Assembly (NCBI GenBank): GCA_964251665.1
Contig: CAXUKO010000004.1
Span: 186,001 to 250,000 of the forward strand
Source of the DNA: JBBQLG01 sp964251665
GTDB taxonomy: Bacteria; Bacteroidota; Bacteroidia; Cytophagales; Spirosomataceae
Direction of reading: 5' to 3'
DNA length: 64,000 bases
Shown here: piece after piece, positions 42,586 to 51,450 of the stretch
How the letters are laid out: each line of letters starts with the position of its first letter
Numbering within the stretch: the first letter of the stretch is position 1
Notes under the pieces: generated by a model
Told to the model about the DNA's origin: nothing
Database searches by the model: none
Seen by the model: the letters and a program-made list of their open reading frames with translations, nothing else
Translations under genes and position numbers: made by a program

Positions 42586-44282
42586 GTAATCTGGACTGGA
42601 TGGTGCTGGCCGGCACCCTAACCGGCCTGATTCTGTATGGCCTCATCCGCAGTCGGCGGAGCCAGACGATGGATGATTACCTCCTGGCGGGGCAGTCGTT
42701 GCCCTGGTACCACGTCTGTCTGTCGGTGATGGCGACGCAGGCCAGTGCCGTCACGTTCCTGTCCGCACCGGGGCAGGGCTTTTCCGATGGCATGCGGTTC
42801 GTGCAGTTCTATTTTGGCCTGCCGCTGGCTATGGTCGTACTGTCGGTCACGTTCGTGCCGATGTTCCGTAAACTGAACGTATTCACCGCCTACGAATTTT
42901 TGGAAACCCGATTCGATGCCCGCGTTCGGACGTTTACGGCGGCTCTTTTTCTGTTGCAGCGGGGGCTTTCTACCGGTCTGTCCATCTACGCGCCGAGCAT
43001 TATTTTATCGACTATTCTGGGCTGGAACATCTATTGGACCAATGCCCTGATGGGTGGTATCGTGCTGGTGTATACCGTGACGGGTGGCACCAAAGCTATC
43101 TCGTATACTCACATTCAGCAAATGTTTATTGTAACGCTGGCGATGGGACTGGCGGGCTATATGACCGTTCATTTGCTACCCGATGGAGTTGGATTTACCG
43201 ATGCCCTGCACGTAGCTGGCAAAGCCGGACGGCTGAACCTCATCGACCTGAAATTTGATCCGAACAGCCGGTATAACCTCTGGTCGGGGCTCATTGGCGG
43301 GTTCTTTCTGCAACTGTCATACTTCGGGACAGATCAGTCGCAGGTGGGGCGCTACCTGACGGGCGAATCGGTGGGGCAAAGCCGCTTAGGTCTCCTGATG
43401 AATGGCCTGCTGAAGGTGCCGATGCAGTTTCTAATTCTGCTGATTGGGGTGCTGATGTTCGTGTTCTATCAATACCATGAGCCCCCGCTATTTTTTAACA
43501 AACAGGAGACAGACCGGCTTAAAACCAGCCAATACGCCAGCGAATATCAGGTCATCGAGATCAAACATGGTCTGCTGAACAGTCAGCGGCAACAGGCCGT
43601 AGCTGAACTGCAAACTGCGCTGGATACCGATAATCAGGCTGTAGTGGAGCAGGCCCGTGCCACGCTGAAAACGGCCGATGCCGGTCTGGCTACGCTTAAA
43701 GTAGGCGTGACCGACCTGATCAAAAAGAACAATCCGGCCGCCGACACCAACGATGTGAACTATATTTTTCTCCGGTTCGTACTCGATTTTCTGCCCCACG
43801 GCCTGATCGGCCTGCTGATCGCGGTCATTTTTACGGCTACGATGGGCTCCATTGCGTCGGCGTACAACTCGCTGGCCTCGACGACGATTGTTGATATTTA
43901 TAAACGGCGCGTGAACGCCACCGCCGACGATGCCCATTACCTGAAAGCGTCGCGCTGGGCCACCATCGGTTGGGGCTTGTTCTGCATTTTCGTGGCTCAG
44001 TTTGCCAACCGGCTCGGTAGTCTAATCGAAGCCGTTAACATTCTGGGTTCGCTGTTTTATGGGGTCATTCTCGGCATTTTTCTGGTCGCGTTCTACCTGC
44101 CCCGCATTGGTGGCCGGGCCACGTTTTTCGCAGCTGTGCTGGCTGAAATCCTTGTTGTGTTAAGCTGGTATTTGGACCTGACGGCTTTCCTCTGGTTAAA
44201 TGTCATTGGCTGCGGGCTGGTCATTGGCTTTGCGCTGCTGCTGGAACGGGCCCTGCCGAAACCGGAGCAACGTATCAGTTAG
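42582..44282 (+). CDS. Sodium/solute symporter (SSS family)
   Basis: A 566-residue inner membrane carrier with 13 or so helices. DDYLLAGQSLPWYHVCLSVM, TGGTKAISYTHIQQMFIVTL and YFGTDQSQVGRYLTGES are SSS signatures, and GSIASAYNSLASTTIVDIYKR carries the Na2-site region near helix 8. A hydrophilic insert of about 100 residues (KQETDRLKTSQYASEYQVIE onward, largely helical) lies before that, as seen in Bacteroidota members. The substrate is unknown; sugars or sialic acid-like compounds are common. The last 45 codons recur in a diverged copy at 45527-45660. Confidence 0.9.
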   Translation: MSNLDWMVLAGTLTGLILYGLIRSRRSQTMDDYLLAGQSLPWYHVCLSVMATQASAVTFLSAPGQGFSDGMRFVQFYFGLPLAMVVLSVTFVPMFRKLNVFTAYEFLETRFDARVRTFTAALFLLQRGLSTGLSIYAPSIILSTILGWNIYWTNALMGGIVLVYTVTGGTKAISYTHIQQMFIVTLAMGLAGYMTVHLLPDGVGFTDALHVAGKAGRLNLIDLKFDPNSRYNLWSGLIGGFFLQLSYFGTDQSQVGRYLTGESVGQSRLGLLMNGLLKVPMQFLILLIGVLMFVFYQYHEPPLFFNKQETDRLKTSQYASEYQVIEIKHGLLNSQRQQAVAELQTALDTDNQAVVEQARATLKTADAGLATLKVGVTDLIKKNNPAADTNDVNYIFLRFVLDFLPHGLIGLLIAVIFTATMGSIASAYNSLASTTIVDIYKRRVNATADDAHYLKASRWATIGWGLFCIFVAQFANRLGSLIEAVNILGSLFYGVILGIFLVAFYLPRIGGRATFFAAVLAEILVVLSWYLDLTAFLWLNVIGCGLVIGFALLLERALPKPEQRIS

Positions 44283-44649
44283 GTATGTATTGCCTGAGCC
44301 GTGGGCTCCCCGAGTGCATACGTAACGCCCACTATTGAAGTACTCCATTTTCAGCTACCTGACAAAGTAGGATGAGCATCCCGCTATGTGAAACAACCAG
44401 ATAATAAATCGCCCCGATTACAGCCACTTATTTTGCTGTTACCTTGTGTTGCTCTATCCGTTTATTTATTCTTACGCCTAAAGTATGACTGATTGACAAG
44501 CTGGTATAAATGTATGGATTATTGGTCGAGCGCTTAATGTTAGTAAGCTGGCAATCAGATTGTTGATGTTAAGCGAAGTTTCGTACTATAATACGTTGGG
44601 TGCATCGATAAGCCGGGTCTCCATTTCCGGGTTTCGTGCGATAAACAGC
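44283..44649. other. Spacer of 367 bp before the assembly gap, no gene seen
   Basis: AT-richer than the flanks. No frame of convincing length ends in it, no hairpin terminator follows the symporter, and no repeat of the three families is present. Confidence 0.4.
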
Positions 44650-44749
44650 NNNNNNNNNNNNNNNNNNNNNNNNNNNNNNNNNNNNNNNNNNNNNNNNNNN
44701 NNNNNNNNNNNNNNNNNNNNNNNNNNNNNNNNNNNNNNNNNNNNNNNNN
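44650..44749. other. Assembly gap of exactly 100 N
   Basis: All 100 bases are N, the usual placeholder for a gap of unknown length. Frames that seem to cross it are artefacts. Sequence on the two sides is not necessarily near each other in the genome. Confidence 0.98.
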
Positions 44750-44842
44750 TTGCTATTTTAGCGAAGAACATTCTGCCGGCGGCTCATTTTCACACAGTTG
44801 CCAATCTGCGAAGTGAGGACGGTGAAATCATTGATAGCCAAA

Positions 44843-45244
44843 TGACCGCACGGGCGGCCCCGGTTTATCACCGTAGAATTGGCTAAGTTCAACAAGCAAG
44901 TAGCTGAAATAGAGACCGATTTAGACAAACTGGTTTACACTATGAAGACGCTCCATACAACCGAACCGGCCCAATACCCGGCTTTTTGGAATGAGGAATG
45001 GCTCAAACGAGCTATTGACGAGTTGGACACGCGGAAGATGACCCCGGAAGAACGGGCGTATTTTGCGCGTGTCAAAGCGGCCAACGCCGAAGCGGTCAAC
45101 GCGGAGAGAAAACGTATCAAAGACATCAAAACAGCAGCTATACAAAAAGCTCTCAAAATTGGAAAATTGACAATTGAAGAAATTGCAGACATCAATGACT
45201 TTTCAGTAGACTTTGTATTATCCGTACAGCAACAACCATTATAG
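44843..45244 (+). pseudogene. C-terminal part of an Rpn/PD-(D/E)XK nuclease family transposase-like protein
   Basis: From RPRFITVELAKFNKQVAEIE the frame continues DLDKLVYTMKTLH, WLKRAIDELDTRKMTPEERA and a charged tail ending KIGKLTIEEIADINDFSV to a TAG at 45242. This is the order of the C-terminal half of the Rpn family (ELpKF.k...el...ldKwlY.lk), while the N-terminal nuclease core with its catalytic Asp and Glu is missing: a stop at 44840-44842 and the gap lie upstream. TTG at 44879 would be the only start left. Probably a fragment of a mobile-type gene. Confidence 0.55.
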
Positions 45245-45526
45245 TTTTAGTATTTCGCTCCGCGTAGAAGTCACGTGCGACAGGCAGCAAGCCGCAAGGT
45301 CAACGTTCTCAGCCCAACGTGGGCAGGAATGTAAAGGCTCGCTATACGCTCCATTAGCCCCTGCGGTGCTATGTATATAGGTTTTAATGTGCTGATTATC
45401 CGCGTATAAAATCTATGCACTTTTGAAGGATTTGTTCGCTCGTGGACTAAGAGTCGTTGGGTGAAGCATTACTTACACCTAATCTCTAGTTCAAATCATA
45501 ACAATATGGGTAGCAGGTATCTACTA
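45245..45526. other. Spacer of 282 bp, no gene seen
   Basis: No coding frame or known repeat was recognised. Near 45506-45525 GGGTAGCAGGTATCTACTACC forms a small inverted repeat just before the duplicated symporter end. Confidence 0.4.
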
Positions 45527-45660
45527 CCGGCCGAAATCCTTGTTGTGTTGAGTTGGTATCTGGACCTGACGGCGTTTCTGTGGCTGAACGTTATTGGCTG
45601 TTTGCTTGTCATTGGGTTCGCGTTTCTGCTGGAGCAACTACTGCCCAAACCGGTCCGGTT
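45527..45660 (+). pseudogene. Duplicated 3' end of a sodium/solute symporter gene
   Basis: Translation gives AEILVVLSWYLDLTAFLWLN and then VIGCLLVIGFAFLLEQLLPKP; the intact symporter ends with AEILVVLSWYLDLTAFLWLN, VIGCGLVIGFALLLERALPKP. The DNA agrees over about 120 bases with many third-position changes, so this is an old, diverged second copy and not an assembly duplicate. No upstream part of this copy is present. It reaches the stop side of the minus-strand membrane protein gene. Confidence 0.8.
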
Positions 45661-46318
45661 ATACCGGTATAGATTCATGACGAGTACGCGACAGAATACG
45701 GGCCTGACGCCAGATAAAATAAGCGATCAGCCATAAACAGAGCACCGAGGGGCCAATTTGGCTGTATGGTTTAAACTCGGGTAGTACTGTGCCGGCGAAG
45801 GCCGACAGGAGGGCGCTGAAAGCCGATACCATTTTGTAGATATGCTCGTAAATCCACCAGGTCTTCAGCCGCTCATACAGCCAGACATGTTTCATGAAAT
45901 CGTAGGTAGTAACCAAGGCCAGCGCTGACAAGGTTGGGTAGACAACCGATGGTGCCCAGTTCTGGCCCGATTCTCTGGACCAGCCTGCGTACAGCATACC
46001 CGCCAGCAGCACAACAATGGCCAGCACCGCATCAATGGCTGACGTCCGGCGTTCGCGGAGCTGTATGGTCCGGTAGCCAGCATAGCCTACGTATCCCGCC
46101 AGGAGTGTTAACATCATAAGAAACGAACTGGTACGGAAGACGAATACGCCTGCCAGCCCCGTTCCCACAACGACCGTCAGCAGGTAACTAAAATACCGCC
46201 CATACTGTATGTGCATACCGGGTCGTTTGGGCGCGCCAAGCGCAATCAAGCCTACAATCAGGGCGACTATGCCCGCGACAACGTGGAGCGAAATGTTAAG
46301 TGTATGAAGCAGTTGCAT
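45659..46318 (-). CDS. Integral membrane protein, DUF2306-like
   Basis: A 219-residue protein starting MQLLHTLNISLHVVAGIVAL; an ATG at 46384 would add 22 polar residues before the first helix. Seven helices can be drawn. GMHIQYGRYFSYLLTVVVGTG, YAGYRTIQLRERRTSAID and TYDFMKHVWL are the more distinctive segments. The layout is like DUF2306 proteins, but the match is loose. It is divergent from the LytTR regulator, which may control it. Confidence 0.6.
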   Translation of the reverse strand: MQLLHTLNISLHVVAGIVALIVGLIALGAPKRPGMHIQYGRYFSYLLTVVVGTGLAGVFVFRTSSFLMMLTLLAGYVGYAGYRTIQLRERRTSAIDAVLAIVVLLAGMLYAGWSRESGQNWAPSVVYPTLSALALVTTYDFMKHVWLYERLKTWWIYEHIYKMVSAFSALLSAFAGTVLPEFKPYSQIGPSVLCLWLIAYFIWRQARILSRTRHESIPV

Positions 46319-46431
46319 GGTGTAAGGCAATTCCGGGATTTCGTTGGCTTGCGGAATGCCCACCGAAAATTGCAACCCGTTCACTACTGCGCCAACTGGT
46401 TAGTGACCAGAGAATTTAGCCAGTGACCAAC

Positions 46432-46439
46432 TACTTTCG
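46432..46439 (+). promoter_or_regulatory. Near-consensus -7 box (TACTTTCG) before the LytTR gene
   Basis: One base from TAnnTTTG, 47 bp before the ATG at 46486. Just upstream TTAGTGACCAGAGAATTTAG and CCAGTGACCAACTAC repeat AGTGACCA twice, 21 bases apart (46402 and 46422), a spacing of two helical turns that would suit a dimeric regulator. Confidence 0.4.
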
Positions 46440-46485
46440 TCACATTCCCGAAAGCGCCATTCAGCGAAAGCCTTAACTTGGCAGT

Positions 46486-47241
46486 ATGAAGTTTCGGCAG
46501 TTTCTCAATCATATTTTAGTGCGCAACCTACTGGGCATACTGGCCCTGTTGGCTGTACATTATGTGTCCGATCAGTACACGGTCAGGCAACGGTCAGGCT
46601 TCAACCAGTTTTCACCGTACCTTTTTCTACTGCTCCTATACGGCTGGATGGTGTTTCATAACCGCTTTCTTTTCGAGCGACTTTACCGGCGCAATAAGCA
46701 GTCAGCGTACTTCGGCTGGATGCTGTTGGCCATGACAATCAGTTCGCTGAACATGCATAACATTCTCAGCGCACAGTTCAACGTGACCCGCACCCTGCCG
46801 TATATCGTTAGCTTCTGGGTATATACCGTTACGGGGCTGGGCGTGTATGTGCTTTATCATTTACAGGTAAAGCGGTATGCTCCTGCACCAGCGTCTCCGC
46901 CAATGAGCAGGAGCGTGCCAACGGAAGCCGCTACCCTGGTATGTGTCGTCAATGGCGAAACGCAGGCTATTCCCTGCGCGGATATACTCTATGTTGAAAG
47001 TTTGGAGAACTACGTAAAAGTGAATACGCAGTCGAAAGCGTACATCACCCGCCTGACGCTGAAAGAAGCTGAGGAGCGTTTGCCAAAACCGCTGTTCGTA
47101 CGGATCAGCAGATCTCATATTGTGAATACAAATCGAATCGAGACGGTAGGGCAGGATATGGTGAAGATCGGTCCTGCCGAGTTGAGAATTGGGAAAGTGT
47201 ACAAGCGATACGTTGCCGGACAACTGGCAGGAACCAGTTAA
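46486..47241 (+). CDS. LytTR-domain transcriptional regulator with membrane anchor
   Basis: A 251-residue protein. Residues 12-130 hold four hydrophobic segments, then a short Pro/Ser-rich link, and from about 152 a LytTR DNA-binding domain: DILYVESLENYVKVNTQSKA, YITRLTLKEAEERLPKPLFV, RISRSHIVNTNRIE and IGKVYKRYVAGQL. There is no receiver domain, so the signal must come through the membrane part, as in other membrane-bound Bacteroidota LytTR proteins. It is divergent from the DUF2306-like gene. The doubled AGTGACCA at its promoter is a possible own site. Confidence 0.86.
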   Translation: MKFRQFLNHILVRNLLGILALLAVHYVSDQYTVRQRSGFNQFSPYLFLLLLYGWMVFHNRFLFERLYRRNKQSAYFGWMLLAMTISSLNMHNILSAQFNVTRTLPYIVSFWVYTVTGLGVYVLYHLQVKRYAPAPASPPMSRSVPTEAATLVCVVNGETQAIPCADILYVESLENYVKVNTQSKAYITRLTLKEAEERLPKPLFVRISRSHIVNTNRIETVGQDMVKIGPAELRIGKVYKRYVAGQLAGTS

Positions 47242-47366
47242 GCTGGCGTTTGGGCCACACATTCAGGCAACAAATAACCCGCTCTTTGTGCAGGTAAGTG
47301 CTTGGCTTAGCGCCAGCTTTTGCCAACTTTGCCTATACTTACATAAACTTTAAACGCCGGATCGAG

Positions 47367-47840
47367 ATGGAAGCAGTAACGGAACAATCGGCATACGAGC
47401 AGGAACGCGGAAAACCTATGCCCAGCAAAATACACGCTTACATTCAGAGCAATTTAATTTTTGAACTCAAATCCCGGTATCAGGACCGATTTACATTCAT
47501 GTCCGAACTCAGCCTTGACCTAAACGGCTGGTGGTCGGTCCCGGATCTGGTTATTTACCCCAAAATGACCATCGACGTGCGGCAGGACGAAATTCGGGTG
47601 ACGACGCCCCCACTCTGTGCCATCGAAATCATTTCGCCCATGCAATCTCTTCAGGAGTTAGTTGATAAATCGAAGGCTTATTTTGAGCATGGAGTACAAT
47701 CCTGCTGGCTGGTGCTGCCCGGTCTGCGCTCTGTTTATGTATTCAGTTCATTCGATGATTTCAGGATCTTCACTCATACCGACACGCTGTTAGACGATAC
47801 CCTGAAGATCAGTATTCCCCTTGCAGAGGTATTCGCCTGA
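47367..47840 (+). CDS. Uma2 family (PD-(D/E)XK-like) protein
   Basis: A 157-residue protein starting MEAVTEQSAYEQERGKPMPS. The Uma2 pattern is visible: SELSLDLNGWWSVPDLVIYP with the catalytic Asp, the strand CAIEIISPMQSLQELVDKSK with Glu and a following Lys, and KAYFEHGVQSCWLVLP. Uma2 proteins have a restriction-endonuclease-like fold and unknown function. The gene stands just before the heterodimeric ABC genes (32 bp) without evident link. Confidence 0.85.
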   Translation: MEAVTEQSAYEQERGKPMPSKIHAYIQSNLIFELKSRYQDRFTFMSELSLDLNGWWSVPDLVIYPKMTIDVRQDEIRVTTPPLCAIEIISPMQSLQELVDKSKAYFEHGVQSCWLVLPGLRSVYVFSSFDDFRIFTHTDTLLDDTLKISIPLAEVFA

Positions 47841-47872
47841 TTCCTCTTACCATCTCATCACCAGAACACGGT

Positions 47873-49627
47873 ATGAACAGCGCTGTTCCGCAGAACCAAA
47901 CGCCGAAAAAGCCCTCATCGCCGTTGCTGGGCCTGCTGAAACCTTATGCCCGGCTGGTCGGCTTGCTGATTGTACTGGCACTGGCCAGCAACGGCGTCAA
48001 TCTGGTGCTGCCGCTCCTGGTCGCGCGTAGTATCGACGCCTACTCGGCCGGGCATTTTGTGGGCAAAACCACCGCCATCACCTTTCTGGCAGCATCCCTG
48101 TTTATTTTCGTCGTTACTTACCTGCAAAGTCTGGTGCAAACGTACGCGTCGGAACGGGTGGCGCGGGACCTGCGTACGAAACTGGCCGACAAAATTTCCC
48201 GGCAGAGCTTTGCTTACATCCAGCAGGCCAACCCATCCCGTTTGCTGACGAATCTGACGTCGGACATCGACTCGGTGAAGCTGTTTGTATCTCAGGCTAT
48301 CGTCTCCATTGCCTCATCGCTTTGCATCATCATTGGGGCCAGTGTCCTGCTTATCAGCATCAACTGGCGGCTGGCGCTGGCGGTGCTGACCATCGTTCCG
48401 ATTATTGGCATCACATTTTTTCTGATCCTGAAACGGGTGCGGGTCTGGTTCAAGAAGAGCCGGGAGGTGATCGATTGGCTCAATAAAGTCATCAACGAAA
48501 GTATTCTGGGGGCATCCCTGATTCGGGTCATCAACTCGCAGCAACTGGAATATGAGAAATTTCTGGCGGCCAATACCGATGCTAAAGATATCGGCATGGC
48601 CATTTTGCGGTTGTTTGCGGGCCTGATTCCGGTCATCAGTTTCACCGCCAACATGGCCGGATTGACCATTCTGGTGCTGGGTGGCCACTTTGTCATCACG
48701 GGTAGTATGTCGCTGGGTGAGTTCGCGGCTTTCAGCAGTTACCTGGCCCTGCTGATTTTTCCGATCATCGTGATTGGCTTTATGAGCAACGTTATTGCGC
48801 AGGCATCGGCCTCATTCAACCGGGTCAACGCGGTGTTGCAGGCTCCCGAAGCGGCCAAAATGGGCACCGTACAGGAAACGTTAAACGGCACCGTCGAACT
48901 GCGCGACGTGTCGCTGTATTACGGCGAGAAACCCGTGCTGAAGGATGTGTCATTTACCGTGGAAGCGGGCGCACGAACAGCCATTGTCGGGCCAACCGCA
49001 GCGGGGAAAAGTCAGTTGCTGTTTTTACTGACCGGATTGATGCTGCCCACATCGGGAACGGTTTACTACGACGGACGACCCATCGACAGCTATGACGAGG
49101 ACGTGTTTCATCAGCAGGTTGGCTTTGTGTTTCAGGACAGCATTCTGTTTAATCTAAGTCTCCGCGAGAACATAGCCTTCAGCGAAACGGTAACCGACGC
49201 GTCGCTGGACAAAGCGATTGCCACCGCCGAGCTGCATGATTTTGTGAATACGCTGCCCGAAAAACTGCAGACAGTGGTGTCGGAGCGGGGCAACAGTTTG
49301 TCGGGCGGGCAAAAACAGCGCATCATGCTGGCCCGCGCCCTGGCCCTCAACCCGAAGGTGCTGCTGCTCGACGATTTTACGGCCCGCGTGGATACCGGAA
49401 CGGAGCAGAAGATTCTGGCCAATGTGCAGGAGAACTACACCGGTATGACGCTGATCTCGGTGACGCAGAAGATTGCTTCCGTGGAAGACTACGAGCAGAT
49501 TATTCTTCTGATGGAGGGTGAAATCATTGCCAAGGGCACCCACCCGGAACTGCTGGCAACCAGCCCAGAATACGCCCAGATCTATCAATCGCAACGCAGT
49601 ACCAGTCAGTATGAACTACGATCTTAA
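47873..49627 (+). CDS. ABC exporter half, degenerate-site subunit
   Basis: A 584-residue fused membrane and ATPase subunit with six helices to about residue 320. In the ATPase part Walker A is GPTAAGKSQ and the signature LSGGQKQR is canonical, but Walker B reads KVLLLDDFTARVD, with Asp in place of the catalytic Glu, and the His switch reads SVTQKIAS, with Gln for His. This is the pattern of the non-catalytic member of heterodimeric exporters such as TM287/288 and BmrCD. Its last 17 bases overlap the start of the second half-transporter. Confidence 0.9.
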   Translation: MNSAVPQNQTPKKPSSPLLGLLKPYARLVGLLIVLALASNGVNLVLPLLVARSIDAYSAGHFVGKTTAITFLAASLFIFVVTYLQSLVQTYASERVARDLRTKLADKISRQSFAYIQQANPSRLLTNLTSDIDSVKLFVSQAIVSIASSLCIIIGASVLLISINWRLALAVLTIVPIIGITFFLILKRVRVWFKKSREVIDWLNKVINESILGASLIRVINSQQLEYEKFLAANTDAKDIGMAILRLFAGLIPVISFTANMAGLTILVLGGHFVITGSMSLGEFAAFSSYLALLIFPIIVIGFMSNVIAQASASFNRVNAVLQAPEAAKMGTVQETLNGTVELRDVSLYYGEKPVLKDVSFTVEAGARTAIVGPTAAGKSQLLFLLTGLMLPTSGTVYYDGRPIDSYDEDVFHQQVGFVFQDSILFNLSLRENIAFSETVTDASLDKAIATAELHDFVNTLPEKLQTVVSERGNSLSGGQKQRIMLARALALNPKVLLLDDFTARVDTGTEQKILANVQENYTGMTLISVTQKIASVEDYEQIILLMEGEIIAKGTHPELLATSPEYAQIYQSQRSTSQYELRS

Positions 49628-51374
49628 CCAGTTTGCCGAGCAGAAAGAAGAGAAGAACGCGACCTACAAAGCCCTGCGTAAATTACTGGCCCTGATTCAG
49701 GAAGAACGCCAAACACTGCTGCTGGCTTTTCTGGCCATTCTTGTCAACTCGGTATTGACGCTCATCAGCCCGGTACTGATTGGTATCACCATCGACAGAT
49801 ACATCCAGACGAAGCAGTACGACCCCGTTTTACGGAATGCCGGTATCCTGCTGAGCATCTACGCCCTGGCGTTCGTCACCAATTACGCGCAAACCCGGCT
49901 GATGGGCGGGGTGGGGCAGCGAACGCTGTTCAAACTCCGTAATGCCGTGTTCAACAAGTTGCAGGAACTGCCCGTGGCGTTTTTCAACCAGAACAAAGCG
50001 GGTGACCTGATTTCGCGTATCAATAATGACACCGACAAGCTGAATCAGTTCTTTTCGCAGGCACTGATGCAGTTCGTGGGTAGTATTTTTATCATGACCG
50101 GTGCGGCCCTGTTTCTCCTGTTTATCGACCTGCCCCTCGGAGCCGCTGCCCTGTCGCCCGCTCTGCTGATCTGGGTGTTCACCAAAGCAACGTCGGCCTG
50201 GGTGAAGCGCAGGAACGCCGTCAACCTGAGCAGTGTGGGTAACCTGAGCGCCGAGGTGCAGGAAAACCTCAATAATTTCAATGTTATCATTGCCTTCAAC
50301 CGGCGCGACTATTTCCGGAAACGCTTCGAGGCGGCCAATCAGCAGAACTACCGGACCGCCATTGGGGCCGGATTGGCCAACAACGTCTTTCTGCCCGTGA
50401 TCGGCATGGCAGCCAACGCGGGGCAGTTAATCGTGCTGACGTTTGGGATTTATCTGATCGCTACGGGTCATTTTACCATTGGCCTGCTCATCAGCTTTCT
50501 CTCCTATGCCAATAATTTTTACAATCCGCTCCGGCAGTTAGCCACCTTATGGGCCAGCTTTCAGGTCGCTCTGGCGGCTTGGGACCGAATTTCGACTATG
50601 CTGGCCCTGCAAACGAATCTACAGACCATCGAGAGTCCGCGAACGGCACAGAACGGCGCCCTACTGGCCTTTCGGGACGTATCGTTCAGCTACCCAAGTG
50701 GGCATGAAGTGCTGCACAACATCAATTTTGACCTGGAGCGCGGTAAAACTTACGCACTGGTTGGTCCGACCGGGGGGGGCAAAACAACTACGGCCTCGCT
50801 GATTGCGCGGTTATACGACCCAACAAGCGGCACGGTGCTGCTGGACGGTTCCGATATTCGGGGGTACACCGCGGCCGAGCGCACCCAAAAAATAGGCTTT
50901 ATCCTACAGGAACCCTTCCTGTTTACGGGTACCGTCCGCGAAAATATTCTGTACGGTAACGAACGGTATCAGCAGTACGACAGCGAACAACTGACGGCTG
51001 TGATCCGGGACGCTAAGCTCGATGGTCTGGTCGAGCGGTTTGATGACGGACTGGAAACGAACGTGCAGACGGGCGGCAGTGCGGTTAGTCTGGGACAGAA
51101 ACAACTCATCGCGTTTATGCGGGCGGTACTACGCCATCCCGACCTGCTCATCCTGGACGAAGCGACCGCTAACATCGACACGATGACTGAGCAGTTGCTG
51201 GACGAGATTCTACAAAACTTACCCGAAACCACCACCCGCATCATCATCGCCCACCGGCTGAATACCATCGAGTCGGCCGATGAAATTTTCTTCATCAACT
51301 CCGGGCAGATCACCCGCGCAGGCTCACTCACCGATGCCGTCGATATGCTGATGCATGGCAAACGCGTGAGTTAA
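49611..51374 (+). CDS. ABC exporter half, catalytic subunit
   Basis: A 587-residue partner of the preceding subunit, starting MNYDLNQFAEQKEEKNATYK; earlier in-frame Met codons lie inside the first gene. Walker A GPTGGGKTT, Walker B LLILDEATANID with Glu and His switch IIIAHRLNT are canonical, while the signature is VSLGQKQL, SLGQ in place of SGGQ. Together with the first subunit this gives one full ATP site (this Walker A/B with the partner's SGGQ) and one weak site. Heterodimeric exporters of this sort carry drugs, peptides or lipids. Followed 76 bp on by an MFS gene. Confidence 0.91.
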   Translation: MNYDLNQFAEQKEEKNATYKALRKLLALIQEERQTLLLAFLAILVNSVLTLISPVLIGITIDRYIQTKQYDPVLRNAGILLSIYALAFVTNYAQTRLMGGVGQRTLFKLRNAVFNKLQELPVAFFNQNKAGDLISRINNDTDKLNQFFSQALMQFVGSIFIMTGAALFLLFIDLPLGAAALSPALLIWVFTKATSAWVKRRNAVNLSSVGNLSAEVQENLNNFNVIIAFNRRDYFRKRFEAANQQNYRTAIGAGLANNVFLPVIGMAANAGQLIVLTFGIYLIATGHFTIGLLISFLSYANNFYNPLRQLATLWASFQVALAAWDRISTMLALQTNLQTIESPRTAQNGALLAFRDVSFSYPSGHEVLHNINFDLERGKTYALVGPTGGGKTTTASLIARLYDPTSGTVLLDGSDIRGYTAAERTQKIGFILQEPFLFTGTVRENILYGNERYQQYDSEQLTAVIRDAKLDGLVERFDDGLETNVQTGGSAVSLGQKQLIAFMRAVLRHPDLLILDEATANIDTMTEQLLDEILQNLPETTTRIIIAHRLNTIESADEIFFINSGQITRAGSLTDAVDMLMHGKRVS

Positions 51375-51450
51375 CGCTGCGAACGTCGTCGGCCGTAACC
51401 TAAGTAGAAATCAGGCAGTTCCAGGTTTAGCAGGCAAACCCAAACCTGCT

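Noticed and set aside
44560..44886. 108-residue frame across the N run
   Set aside because: A third of it is unknown bases; the two sides may not be adjacent.
45245..45526. tRNA or insertion sequence end after the Rpn fragment
   Set aside because: No cloverleaf with T-loop and acceptor could be drawn, and no terminal inverted repeat or transposase is present.
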